A DNA stretch of 64,000 nt from Metopolophium dirhodum (GCF_019925205.1 NC_083567.1:25234001-25298000), one strand, 5' to 3'. Shown: positions 40,971 to 51,911, counted from the first letter of the stretch. Program-made: numbers and translations. Notes: generated by a model not told the origin, from the letters alone.

Positions 40971-41891
40971 TGCATACAGCAGTATTATTATTATTATTAT
41001 GAACCTTTTACATAAAAACATAAATAATACACAAATACTGCCAAATATGTTTGGGTAGTTATTTATTATTTTGTAAGATATCATTAAGATTAACGATCAT
41101 TTAGATAATCTTTACATTTGTAATTAGTAATTACCGAATAAACCTTGAACAAATTACCTAATAAAAAAAATTATTTATACATGCATTTTTTTTTGTCATT
41201 CAGTACAACATTGAAGTATTAATAATAAAAAAGGTGAACTGGTGGATATCGCTCTGCTGTACAGTAGGTTACAAGTGGATCACTGTATAATGGATGGGAT
41301 TAAATTTGAATTCAATGATATAATATCATTGTGTAAGAAAAACGATTCTGAGTGGAGACGGTATGTCAGTCTAGGTTTAAGACATTATATAGGTACTTAT
41401 CTATAGTATTAAAAAAAATAATTGACCTATAATAAATTCCAAATTAATCATATCACAATATCCATTAGGTTATTAACGCGTTATACATCAACAAAAAACC
41501 GTGATACTATCATAGATATAATATATTAGTATACTTTAGAAGTTTCAAGTACCCACGAATAATATTATACAATCTCAACAAAATAACCGAAAAAATATTC
41601 TAAGTTTTTTCTTAACTCAAAATAATTTGCTAATTTTCGTGATTTTTCATTATTTTGTCAATTTTTGAACTTTAAATGCTTAACCACCAACAATATTCAC
41701 TTTCTAATCGAACAAGATACTGAAGTTGAAAATCGAAGCATTATTTCGACTACTTATTGTGTACATAGACAAAAAAAACACATCATTTTAAAATCAATAC
41801 ATTTATCGTTCCACTCAGAATCTAAAAACTAAATTATCAGTTTGTTTTATCTTATTTTTCTATTTTACAATTTACTCATTTACCTGCAGGC
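40971..41891 (+). repeat. Captured non-satellite segment, copy 3
   Basis: Full copy of the segment at 22,731-23,652 with the same left and right satellite junctions. It shares a shortened A-run ('GACAAAAAAAACAC', about 41,768) with the copy at the array edge (45,085) and not with copies 1 and 2. Copies 3 and 4 are therefore the closer pair. Confidence 0.85.
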
Positions 41892-44800
41892 GCCAACACC
41901 CTCCTTCAATTTTTTTTTTGTTATGTAACTCTAGTTGAATTTTTTGTATAGACTTTGTAATGCGTGTATTCCTACAAAAATATTTTTTTTTAAATTTTTT
42001 TTTGTTTTCTAAAATGCTTTTGCCTGCGGGCGCCCACACCCACCTTCAAATTTTTTTTTGTTATGTGACTAGTTGAATTTTTTGTATAGACTTTTTGAAC
42101 ATTGATAACCTGGTGCACTTTGATTAATCCATCGTTAATGAACTAAATATTTTGAATAGTTTTTTTCTGTCTAAGATTCTGGACATTTTAGTTTGAAGTT
42201 TTTAATTTCAATTTTTTTTTATTTTCTAAAATTCTTTTGCCTTCGGGCGCCAACACCCTCCTTCAATTTTTTTTTTTGTTATGTGACTAGTTGAATTTTT
42301 GTATAGACTTTGTAATGTGTTATCCTACAATAATATTTTTTTTAAAATTTTTTTTTGTTTTCTTAAATGCTTTTGCCTGCGGGCGCTAACACCCTCTTTC
42401 AAATTTTTTTTTGTTATGTAACTCTAGTTGAATTTTTTGTATATACTTTTTGAACATTGATAACCTGGTTCACTTTGAATAATCCATCATTAATGAACTA
42501 AATATTTTGAATAGTTTTTTTCTGTTTAAGATTCTGGACATTTTAGTTTGAAGTTTTTAATTTCAATTTTTTTTTGTTTTCTTAAATGCATTTGCCTGCG
42601 GGCGCTAACACCCTCTTTCAATTTTTTTTTTGTTATGTAACTCTAGTTGAATTTTTTGTATAGACTTTGTATTGTGTATTCCTACAACAATATTTTTTTT
42701 TTAATTTATTTTTGTTTTCTAAACTGCATTTACCTGCGGGCGCCAACACCCTTCTTCATTTTTTTTTTTGTTATGTGACTAGTTGAATTTTTTGTATAGA
42801 CTTTGAAATGTGTATTCCTACAATAATATTTTTTTTTTTAATTTTTTTTTGTTTTCTAAACTGCATTTGCTTGCTGGTGCCAACAGCCTCTTTCAATTTT
42901 TATTTTTGTTATGTAACTTTAGTTGAATTTTTTGTATATACTTTTTGAACATTGATAACCTGGTGCACTTTGATTAATCCATCGTTAATGAACTAAATAT
43001 TTTGAATAGTTTTTTTCTGTTTAAGATTCTGGACATTTTAGTTTGAAGTTTTTAATTTCAATTTTTTTTTGTTTTCTAAAATTCTTTTGCCTTCGGGCGC
43101 CAACACCCTCCTTCAATTTTTTTTTTTGTTATGTGACAAGTTGAATTTTTTGTATAGACTTTGTAATGTGTATTCCTACAATAATATTTTTTTTTGTTTT
43201 CTAAAATGCTTTTGCCTGCGGGGGCCAACACCCTCTTTCAATTTTTATTTTTGTTATGTAACTCTAGTTGAATTTTTTGTATATACTTTTTGAACATTGA
43301 TAACCTGGTGCACTTTGAATAATCCATCATTAATGAACTAAATATTTTGAATAGTTTTTTTCTGTTTAAGATTCTGGACATTTTAGTTTGAAGTTTTTAA
43401 TTTCAATTTTTTTTTGTTTTCTAAAATTCTTTTGCCTTCGGGTGCCAACACCCTCCTTCAATTTTTTTTTAGTTATGTGACTAGTTGAATTTTTTGTATA
43501 GATTATGAAATGTGCATTCCTACAATAATATTTTTTTTAAAATTTTTTTTTGTTTTCTAAACTGCATTTACCTGCAGGCGCCAACACCCTCCTTCAATTT
43601 GTTTTTTGTTATGTAACTCTAGTTGAATTTTTTGTATAGACTTTGTAATGCGTGTATTCCTACAAAAATATTTTTTTTTAAATTTTTTTTTGTTTTCTAA
43701 AATGCTTTTGCCTTTGGGCGCCAACACCCTCCTTCAATTTTTTTTTTTGTTATGTGACTAGTTGAATTTTTTGTATATACTTTTTGAACATTGATAACCT
43801 GGTTCACTTTGAATAATCCATCATTAATGAACTAAATATTTTGAATAGTTTTTTTCTGTTTAAGATTCTGGACATTTTAGTTTGAAGTTTTTAATTTCAA
43901 TTTTTTTTTGTTTTCTTAAATGCATTTGCCTGCGGGCGCTAACACCCTCTTTCAATTTTTTTTTTGTTATGTAACTCTAGTTGAATTTTTTGTATAGACT
44001 TTGTATTGTGTATTCCTACAACAATATTTTTTTTTTAATTTATTTTTGTTTTCTAAACTGCATTTACCTGCGGGCGCCAACACCCTTCTTCATTTTTTTT
44101 TTTGTTATGTGACTAGTTGAATTTTTTGTATAGACTTTGAAATGTGTATTCCTACAATAATATTTTTTTTTTTAATTTTTTTTTGTTTTCTAAACTGCAT
44201 TTGCTTGCTGGTGCCAACAGCCTCTTTCAATTTTTATTTTTGTTATGTAACTTTAGTTGAATTTTTTGTATATACTTTTTGAACATTGATAACCTGGTGC
44301 ACTTTGATTAATCCATCGTTAATGAACTAAATATTTTGAATAGTTTTTTTCTGTTTAAGATTCTGGACATTTTAGTTTGAAGTTTTTAATTTCAATTTTT
44401 TTTTGTTTTCTAAAATTCTTTTGCCTTCGGGCGCCAACACCCTCCTTCAATTTTTTTTTTTGTTATGTGACAAGTTGAATTTTTTGTATAGACTTTGTAA
44501 TGTGTATTCCTACAATAATATTTTTTTTTGTTTTCTAAAATGCTTTTGCCTGCGGGGGCCAACACCCTCTTTCAATTTTTTTTTTTGTTATGTAACTCTA
44601 GTTGAATTTTTTGTATATACTTTTTGAACATTGATAACCTGGTGCACTTTGAATAATCCATCATTAATGAACTAAATATTTTGAATAGTTTTTTTCTGTT
44701 TAAGATTCTGGACATTTTAGTTTGAAGTTTTTAATTTCAATTTTTTTTTGTTTTCTAAAATTCTTTTGCCTTCGGGTGCCAACACCCTCCTTCAATTTTT

Positions 44801-45084
44801 TTTTAGTTATGTGACTAGTTGAATTTTTTGTATAGATTATGAAATGTGCATTCCTACAATAATATTTTTTTTAAAATTTTTTTTTGTTTTCTAAACTGCA
44901 TTTACCTGCAGGCGCCAACACCCTCCTTCAATTTTTTTTTTTGTTATGTGACTAGTTGAATTTTTTGTATAGACTTTGAAACGTGTATTCCTACAATAAT
45001 ATTTTTTTTTAAATTTTTTTTTGTTTTCTAAACTGCATTTGCCTGCGGGCGCCAACACCTTCCTTCAATTTTTTTTTTAGTTAT
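41892..45084 (+). repeat. Terminal satellite block next to the array edge
   Basis: This block is made of the same long and ordinary monomers as 39,061-40,970. The marker at 40,153 recurs at 43,069 (shift 2,916) and again at 44,403 (shift 1,334), so the outermost 3.2 kb holds a further 1.33-kb tandem duplication. A private 'GATTATGAAATG' (for GACTATGAAATG) near 43,501 and 44,835 supports this. The last recognisable box lies at about 45,041-45,062 and the array stops at about 45,084. Confidence 0.75.
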
Positions 45085-45996
45085 GTTTATGTATTATGCA
45101 TACAGCAGTATTATTATTATTATTATGAACCTTTTACATAAAAACATAAATAATACACAAATACTGCCAAATATGTTTGGGTAGTTATTTATTATTTTGT
45201 AAGATATCATTAAGATTAACGATCATTTAGATAATCTTTACATTTGTAATTAGTAATTACCGAATAAACCTTGAACAAATTACCTAATAAAAAAAATTAT
45301 TTATACATGCATTTTTTTTTGTCATTCAGTACAACATTGAAGTATTAATAATAAAAAAGGTGAACTGGTGGATATCGCTCTGCTGTACAGTAGGTTACAA
45401 GTGGATCACTGTATAATGGATGGGATTAAATTTGAATTCAATGATATAATATCATTGTGTAAGAAAAACGATTCTGAGTGGAGACGGTATGTCAGTCTAG
45501 GTTTAAGACATTATATAGGTACTTATCTATAGTATTAAAAAAAATAATTGACCTATAATAAATTCCAAATTAATCATATCACAATATCCATTAGGTTATT
45601 AACGCGTTATACATCAACAAAAAACCGTGATACTATCATAGATATAATATATTAGTATACTTTAGAAGTTTCAAGTACCCACGAATAATATTATACAATC
45701 TCAACAAAATAACCGAAAAAATATTCTAAGTTTTTTCTTAACTCAAAATAATTTGCTAATTTTCGTGATTTTTCATTATTTTGTCAATTTTTGAACTTTA
45801 AATGCTTAACCACCAACAATATTCACTTTCTAATCGAACAAGATACTGAAGTTGAAAATCGAAGCATTATTTCGACTACTTATTGTGTACATAGACAAAA
45901 AAAACACATCATTTTAAAATCAATACATTTATCGTTCCACTCAGAATCTAAAAACTAAATTATCAGTTTGTTTTATCTTATTTTTCTATTTTACAA
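45085..45996 (+). repeat. Captured segment, copy 4, at the array's right edge
   Basis: The same segment follows the last satellite box. At 'CTATTTTACAA' (45,996), where the internal copies return to satellite, this copy instead continues into single-copy-looking flanking DNA ('AAATAAAAGCTTTAATAAA'). It is the candidate source of the internal copies, or else their last copy at the edge of the array. Confidence 0.85.
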
Positions 45997-47371
45997 AAAT
46001 AAAAGCTTTAATAAATTCAAAACATGACATGGTGTTTGTAATAGTCAGTGTCAATGTTTGTTTTATTGTAATGACCAATTAATTAAATAATACCATTGAA
46101 TATGAATTATGAACTTAATTTTAAAAAAATATGAACAATAATTGTAAAAAACTTAAAACACTCACAAAAAACATATGAGGAACCCTCAACTTTTTTTTTC
46201 TTCCAGTAATAAGAACTAATGTTACACTTTGTATTAAATGTTCAATGTTTTTGACAATGCAAAAGTTTTTTATCAACAATTATTGAAAAAACAACATAGA
46301 ATTCGAAAATTTATAATTTATAAAGTTCTCAAAAAGAGTTAAAATATTTTGAAAATTATTCCATGCATAGAAATTGGTAATATAAACATATTTTGGTGAA
46401 CAGTTCAAGTTATACGGTTATTGGTTTTTTAATTTAAAAATAATAAGAGAATAGATTTTGTCGAAAACTTGGTTACTTATTAATTAAAACTATTAAAACA
46501 AGTACGGAGAATTTGTTACTTTTTGACACTACAAACTACCAACTAGAAAAGATATTAAAGTTGAAAATCTTGGTATTTTTACTGCTCCGAAATATGACGA
46601 CAGACCCAAAGATAAAGTCCAATCAGTCTAAAATTAATTTTTATGCCTCATAAAAATTACCAGTGTTTAAACTTATTTAAATATTGGTGTTAAATTAAAA
46701 TAATAATATTCAAAAGTAAACGTTTAATTTAACTTGTGGTTAAATTATTTTTGTCTATATATTTAAAATAGATATTATTTTAGATTCTGAGCAAAGCGAT
46801 GAATGTATTGATTTTACAATGATGTGTGTTTTTTTTTTTTTAAATTTTTTAAATTTTTTTTTGTGCCTGTCATCGATTCGAGTTATCGAGATTTCACTGC
46901 ATATGCAAAGATCAAAGGCAAACGACGACTAAATTGAGTATTGACACATAAAATCGAATGACATTTATTTTGACATACAAAACGTTTATAGCGATAACAA
47001 AAAAATAATATAATGACTTGTAAAGGTGCGTAGGTATACAATTAATACATAATACATTAATCAATAATAACAGGCATATTATATTCTATATGATTATGTT
47101 TCAGTACAGAATAAGACAAGTAGGTATATTAATTGGCTAGAATGCTTTGGCGAACTAAACAAAATTAAATTAAGAAAGTTATGAATTGTTAATGATTGTA
47201 AACGCGATGGACATTATTTATATTGACAAAACAAGGGTGTAGGGACTAAGGGAATTTGGAGTGAATGGCACGTAAGTTTAAATCATTTGTATGAACTGAA
47301 ATCGACAAATTTTACTTAAATTTTTTTCTTTTAATAAATAAAGAAGTAAAGTTTATAAAAAAAGCAAAAAT
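45997..47371. other. AT-rich flank without recognisable gene
   Basis: No open frame with coding character or convincing RNA gene was seen. At 46,785-46,850 there is a T-rich repeat end ('TTAGATTCTGAGCAAAGCG', 'GTATTGATTTTACAATGATG') that is an inverted, diverged match to 45,897-45,955. It is probably an end of a dispersed aphid-type repeat. The rest is simple AT-rich sequence. Confidence 0.5.
46785..46855 (-). repeat. Dispersed repeat end, inverted match to 45,897-45,955
   Basis: 'AGATTCTGAGCAAAGCGATG' followed by 'TGTATTGATTTTACAATGAT' and a long T-run is the reverse complement, with several mismatches, of the end of the captured segment ('CAATACATTTATCG', 'CCACTCAGAATCT'). The two ends are about 830 bp apart in inverted orientation. 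Confidence 0.5.
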
Positions 47372-47432
47372 GCCAACGGCACGTAGTGTTCCCAAGCGGT
47401 CACCCATCCAAGTACTAACTACGCCCGACGTT
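47372..47432 (-). pseudogene. 5S rRNA 3'-half fragment
   Basis: Read on the minus strand, this 61-bp stretch matches the 3' half of eukaryotic 5S rRNA. It starts at GTCGGGCG, continues through GTTAGTACTTGGATGGGTGA and ACCGCTTGGGAACAC, and ends in the closing-stem sequence GCCGTTGGC. It keeps the internal element and box C of the 5S promoter but lacks the first 55-60 nt, including the 5' strand of the closing stem and most of box A. It cannot be a working 5S gene. A T-run follows about 12 bp downstream. No second copy is visible nearby. It could be a stray 5S pseudogene or part of a 5S-derived SINE that has lost its head. Recognition of the 5S half is firm; its origin is inferred. Confidence 0.85.
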
Positions 47433-48209
47433 AGGGAATATGTTCTAAGAAATCCAAAAATATTCTCTTAATAATCCTTAAACTATAGTAATATATAATA
47501 TATTGCTTTACTGCTCTAGTTATATGCTTTTTTTCTTCAAATAGTATAAATATATATTATAATATCAATAACTGAATTACCAGTTATAACAGTGCCGCAA
47601 CAACCGCAGGGGCAGCCGGGTCAATGCCCCTGTAGAGGGCTGCTAATCGTTGGCTCAAGGGGCCCCGACGGCGCACAGCATCTACTTTAAATTTTTAAAT
47701 AATTGCATTGTAATCTAATGTTTAAATCAAATAAAATATATTAAATAAAAATATCTATTTTTATAATTTATCATGCTATCTAATTTGTTGTCGAAGAACA
47801 AGGGGCCCCTATTTATCCATAATAATACCTATATTTATCTTTAAAATTATATTTTTATAGTGTTTTATAATTTTATTGTTATTGAGTTACTTTTATGTGT
47901 GGAAAGCTTTAATTAATATTTATAATAAAAAAAAGAACACTAAAAGTATAGTTATATTTTAATAACAATACACTGGTCAGTGGGCCTTCACATAAAATTT
48001 TTTAGGTTTTTAAAAAAAAAATCACCATCATTATTTATTTTTGTATAGGTAACCTATAAACAAATGTTGTATACATATACCTCAGGGTCCAATACATTGA
48101 CTTTGTCCGGGACCCCAAGAATCCTAATTGTTTTACTGGCCGTAGACAGGGCCGTATATACTTAACCAAAACTCGTTTGTCAGAATTTAAATAAGAAGGG
48201 AGGTCAATT
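47433..48209. other. Intergenic, TE-like fragments only
   Basis: This is AT-rich DNA with a GC-richer patch at about 47,590-47,690 ('CAGGGGCAGCCGGG', 'GGGGCCCCGACGGCGC') and related words at 47,800 ('GGGGCCCC') and 48,085-48,165 ('GGGACCCC', 'CAGGGCCGTATATAC'). These look like worn DNA-transposon ends, but no matching pair with a target duplication was found. No gene. Confidence 0.35.
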
Positions 48210-48500
48210 AAAAAAAAATAAAATTTGGAAGTGACTCTGCTGAACAGTAGGGTACAAGTGGGTGACTGTTATGGATAGTGTTACATTTGAATTCAATGAT
48301 ATAATATCATTGTATACGAAAAACGATTCCAAGTGGAGACGATTTGACAGCCTAGGATATTGTATACTATACTTATATTGATATTATTAAATATTATTAA
48401 TACCGTAGCCGGTTAAGTTGAGTTATTATTATTTGTTTATTATCATATTTTTATATAATAATACATTTTAGACGTTTCAATTACCCACGAATAATATTTT
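48210..48500 (+). repeat. Diverged copy of the repeat inside the captured segment
   Basis: 'CTCTGCTGAACAGTAGGGTAC', 'TTTGAATTCAATGATATAAT' and 'CCCACGAATAATATT' occur in the same order and spacing as in 45,370-45,700. Substitutions and a small deletion close the reading frame that is open in the array copies. It is therefore a dispersed repeat family, and at least part of the captured segment is not unique DNA. Confidence 0.7.
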
Positions 48501-49095
48501 TAAAATAGGTATATAAATTACAAGTTACAACGAATTATGAACGATATTTCAAAAATTAATTGCCGAAAATCATTAGTTTTTAACTGAAAACGACAGAGAA
48601 GTCTGAATTTGGCGGTCAGTCTTATTTTTAAGTTATATTATAGCTAATTGAACTTTTTGGTATTTTCATATAATATATCCGGTGTAGTCACTCGCACACT
48701 GCGCTTGCTCGAACAATTAAAATCAAAAACATCCCTCGACTTGTTATGTAAATCCACCATGGGTGGATGTCAGAATTATTTTTGCATCATCAATTTTAAA
48801 ACGTTGATTTACCTAGATAAAAAAAAAATTAATTTGTTATACTTAAGCTCGGTAAACTTTAAGCGTTGTACGGGTGCGTAAAACATCGAAAATCGTGAAC
48901 TTCGTAAGGCTGTACCATAAATACCAATGGCTTCCCGGTAGTAGAGTTTTAGACAAGTACCTACATAGGTAACTTATAATAATTATTCATATTGAAAATT
49001 AATTAGGTACCAAAAAAATATAACTTCTCAAACACTGAGTCTGTTGACACTGCCGGGAGAATGTATTAGAATGTCTATAAACTTACGGACCAGTT
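48501..49095. other. Intergenic, nothing recognised
   Basis: A plus-strand frame of 77 codons (48,648-48,881) has no domain and no splice context, and I do not call it. A short hairpin, 'ATCCACCATGGGTGGAT', lies near 48,752. Confidence 0.35.
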
Positions 49096-49448
49096 CAGGC
49101 GCGGACTGGTAAAATAGGGCACGGGATGCTACACAATTTAAAGGGCAAATAACATAAATTGTTGGGGCGGATTTAATACATGTAGATTATTTATAAAATA
49201 TTAATATATTTTATTTTGTTTTGAAAAAATATTGAACATACGTTAAACACGTAAATAAGTACCAAGTTACAAAAAACTTTCAATCAAAGTTGTACAATAT
49301 TATAGATTACTAGTAATCGTAAGTTGGTAACAATCTGTTGTTCATTAGGTGTCTAGAGTCTTTAAATATATAATAAATAATATTAGGCAAATATATTTTA
49401 GGGCAAGGGATGCTGTAGCATCCCAGCATCCCAGCCAGTCCGCGCCTG
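49096..49448. mobile_element. hAT-like MITE with 14-bp TIRs
   Basis: This 353-bp AT-rich unit is bounded by perfect 14-bp inverted repeats, CAGGCGCGGACTGG at the left and CCAGTCCGCGCCTG at the right. It has no coding capacity. The CAGG...CCTG ends resemble hAT-type termini. I could not find a clean 8-bp target duplication (left flank GACCAGTT, right flank CAGGTCAT), so the superfamily call is tentative. Confidence 0.65.
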
Positions 49449-49487
49449 CAGGTCATAACATAAAATAAAATCCATGGTAGCCGGTAG

Positions 49488-49663
49488 CAGTGGCGTGTAA
49501 CATAGGGTCCAAGTATTTCTCAGGCAACACCTTAAATATTGGTGGATGGGTATTGATAGAAGAAAAATAGGACATTTTATAGGTCGGTATAACAGTATTA
49601 TGAGGGGTAGGTCGCCTAAAATTATTTGAATAACACCAATTTTTTTTATGATACACGCCACCG
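49488..49663. mobile_element. 176-bp hAT-type MITE with 8-bp target duplication
   Basis: The inverted ends are CAGTGGCGTGTA (49,488-49,499) and TACACGCCACCG (49,652-49,663), 11 of 12 matching. They are flanked by GCCGGTAG on the left (49,480-49,487) and GCTGGTAG on the right (49,664-49,671), an 8-bp target duplication with one mismatch. An 8-bp duplication and CAGTGGCG ends fit the hAT superfamily. Reading frames crossing it are accidental. Confidence 0.75.
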
Positions 49664-49671
49664 GCTGGTAG

Positions 49672-50460
49672 GTTATGGTACTTACGAGTTACATGTTACA
49701 ACATATAGGTATTATAGACGTAGGTAGAATACCTACAAAGTTATAATTTGTAATTCCAATCTCCTTAGGTATATACTAATATAATATGGGCAGTGGTGAC
49801 GTGTACTTTGAATTTAAATGAAAAAATATATATATAAATACGGCATATTATCTGCATATTATTGGGTATATAATACGTGCCGTACGGTTTATAAATTTAT
49901 ATTTTATAATAATATATATATATTATATTGTACAGTAGTATGATTATTTTTATATTATAATTTACGACTATCGCGTCTATCACTGAAGCTGAAATATGTA
50001 TAATTTATGTTATATATGGGTGTATGACGTTTATCGTGCCACTTAAAAAAGTTTATAGAAATGTATACACCTATGACAGGTATTTTTTTCTTAGATTTTT
50101 AGATTTTTACAAGCACTAAACACGCGACCGTGCTTTTCTAGTTTTTTCATGCACATAATAATGGCTTTGATTTAAGTTATTAATTCCATATTATACCGTT
50201 ATAGCGTTCTTGACTCTTGTTCCACATCAAAAATGACTCGGGATAAATATAATTTGACGCTTGAAAATGTTATCACCTTACCACTCTATAAACAATCGAT
50301 ATAGCCAGAAAGGTATCGAGTTAATAATCTAATCTTCGAACCTAAAAAAAATGTATTACTGATTACTATATAGGGCTCGGATTTTTATGCACATGTATCT
50401 TTTTCTAGAATGCTCAACACGACGGTTTCCAAGATATAAATCCGGAGGTACGCACTAGTG
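49672..50460. other. Intergenic, AT-rich
   Basis: There are (AT)n-rich tracts at about 49,825-49,935. 'TAGGGCTCGGAT' near 50,373 matches the end of the MITE found in the VWA8 intron (57,875), so a relict of that family is likely here. No gene was seen. Confidence 0.35.
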
Positions 50461-50605
50461 ATGTTCCGGGTACCCGGCAGTTACTCGAAGGCCGGGTACT
50501 CGATATCATATTTATGACTCGGTACCCGGCGTAATACCTACATTTTTACCCGGCCCTCACTCGGTGTACCCGGCGAAATACTACATTTTTACTCGACTCA
50601 TATCC
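50461..50605. repeat. Cluster of ACCCGG/CCGGGT words, likely transposon end
   Basis: In about 130 bp there are GGTACCCGG, CCGGGTAC, ACTCGGTACCCGGC, TACCCGGCCC and GTACCCGGCG, with the repeated phrase 'TACATTTTTAC' between them. It begins 'CACTAGTGATGTTCCGGGTA', which resembles a transposon terminus with subterminal transposase-binding repeats. A matching opposite end was not found. Confidence 0.4.
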
Positions 50606-51911
50606 GATGGCAAACGCTGACAGTCTATTTATAAATATATGCATACCTATAATTAATATAACGGTAAAAATCTAAAATTCTAGGGTCATAAATTATTATT
50701 TATTTTGGTACATATTTGGAATAACTGAACCGATTTACAATAGCCAGTTGATTATAAACAAATCATGTTTTTCTTCTACGAATGACAAAAATAAATCTCG
50801 CGTTTACCGTTTAATGTTTATATATAAATTAGGTATATGATAACAATCTACTATCGAAACCCATTACAAAGCCGGATAAGACTGGTGTACTTGACAAGTA
50901 GGCCAATAATAGTACATTTGACCAGTGCACGATTAGGGTGTTCACTGTTCACACAACTGGTGTACTTGACAAGTAGGCCAATACTTGAGCACTTGTACAA
51001 GTAGCCAAGTACACTGTTCCCACAGCTGGCTGTTATAGCAATTAATATTGGTGGCGGGGGCCACATTTTAATAATAATATAATATTTTATTTTTTATAAT
51101 ATTTTTACTTTTTTGTTTTTGTGAATTTTAAGTAAGAAATTTGTAGTCATAATCGTTGTGTGGTAAAGACTTACCTACTAAATAGTTAATTATTTAAATT
51201 TAAATTTAATCAATAATTTATCGGGACCATGATAAGTAGTGCTCGAGTTGGTAGGGTCGCGGGGTACGTAGGGGGATGGAGTATCCCAACTAGTTTTTCA
51301 GAAATGTTAGCTTACTCCTACTATTATTTTTAAGGGGAACGTAGGGGATTTCAGGACACTTCATTATTCTGCATTTTTATCAAAATGCGCAAGATACAAT
51401 CAGAATTTGTCTTATGGAATATCGAATATGAATTATTTCATGACTACGGAATACGGATCTATAAATTAGTTAATATTAACTAATTATTAGTAAGCTATTA
51501 ACTATTAATTAATTTACTTTTATTATCCTTTTGAGTTTTTTATTATTTATACTATAATATAGTATGATATATATTAACTATGTCTTATATTAACTTATAT
51601 ATATATTTTTTTAAATGATAATTTATAAATATTTTTCATATGATTTAAAAAGGGTATTAGGGGTGTGTGGGGGCAATGTGATAAGATATCCGTGGTAAAT
51701 TCCGAGGATTTTTTTAGTAGGCATTTTTTAGAGTTTTTGGGTCATATAAATACATTTTTTAAAAAGGCATTTACAATTTAAATCCTAGTCCTATATTTAT
51801 CACATATTATAAGGCGTGGGTTGTTAAAATAATTAAAACGATACAACAAACAAACAAACGTGTTTGTTTTAGATCAGGTTCCATACAATTTTTTCTTGAC
51901 AGCTGGAAAGC
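50606..51911. other. Intergenic with a short direct repeat
   Basis: 'ACTGGTGTACTTGACAAGTA' plus 'GGCCAATA' occurs at about 50,881 and again at about 50,956, inside a 140-bp stretch of related words (CACTTGTACAAGTAGCCAAG). The remainder is AT-rich with nothing recognisable. The minus-strand frame of 71 codons across the repeat is not a believable gene. Confidence 0.4.

Larger units (their letters stand above)
1..45084 (+). repeat. Satellite DNA array, ~137-bp monomer
   Basis: This is a continuous head-to-tail array with every monomer in the same orientation. Each monomer has a GC-rich box (consensus GCGGGCGCCMACACCCWCC), a T9-11 tract, 'GTTATGTGACTAGTTGAA' or 'GTTATGTAACTCTAGTTGAA', 'TTTTTTGTATAGACTTTG', 'GTATTCCTACAA', one or two further T-tracts, then 'GTTTTCTAAAATGCTTTTG' leading to the next box. 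Box-to-box spacing near the left end is about 137-138 bp for the usual monomer, 216-220 bp for a long form and 115-120 bp for a short form lacking one T-block. At an average near 150 bp the array holds about 300 monomers. It starts in mid-monomer, so it extends beyond the left edge. No gene was found in it. The Lys-rich or Phe-rich reading frames of 60-113 codons are by-products of the T-tracts. The plus strand is very T-rich throughout. I do not recognise the family by name. Confidence 0.95.

Noticed and set aside
20234..44627. Repeated 74-codon Phe-rich plus-strand frames (starting MFSKILLPSG)
   Set aside because: Same cause on the other strand: TTT codons from T-tracts inside a long plus a short monomer. 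Their repetition mirrors the satellite duplications.
1..45084. CRISPR-like array
   Set aside because: The repeats are 137 bp or longer without unique spacers, the context is eukaryotic, and the units form higher-order repeats. This is satellite DNA.
1..45084. Telomeric repeat or telomere-specific retroelement array
   Set aside because: No TTAGG runs, the usual insect telomere unit, were seen, and there are no coding retroelements in the array.
47372..47432. Functional 5S rRNA gene
   Set aside because: Only the 3' half is present; the 5' half, including the partner of the closing stem, is missing.
48648..48881. 77-codon plus-strand frame
   Set aside because: No domain, no splice or promoter context, and it lies in repeat-rich DNA.
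49398..49661. Overlapping minus-strand frames of 87 and 67 codons
   Set aside because: They run across the borders of two MITEs and their inverted ends, with no recognisable domain.
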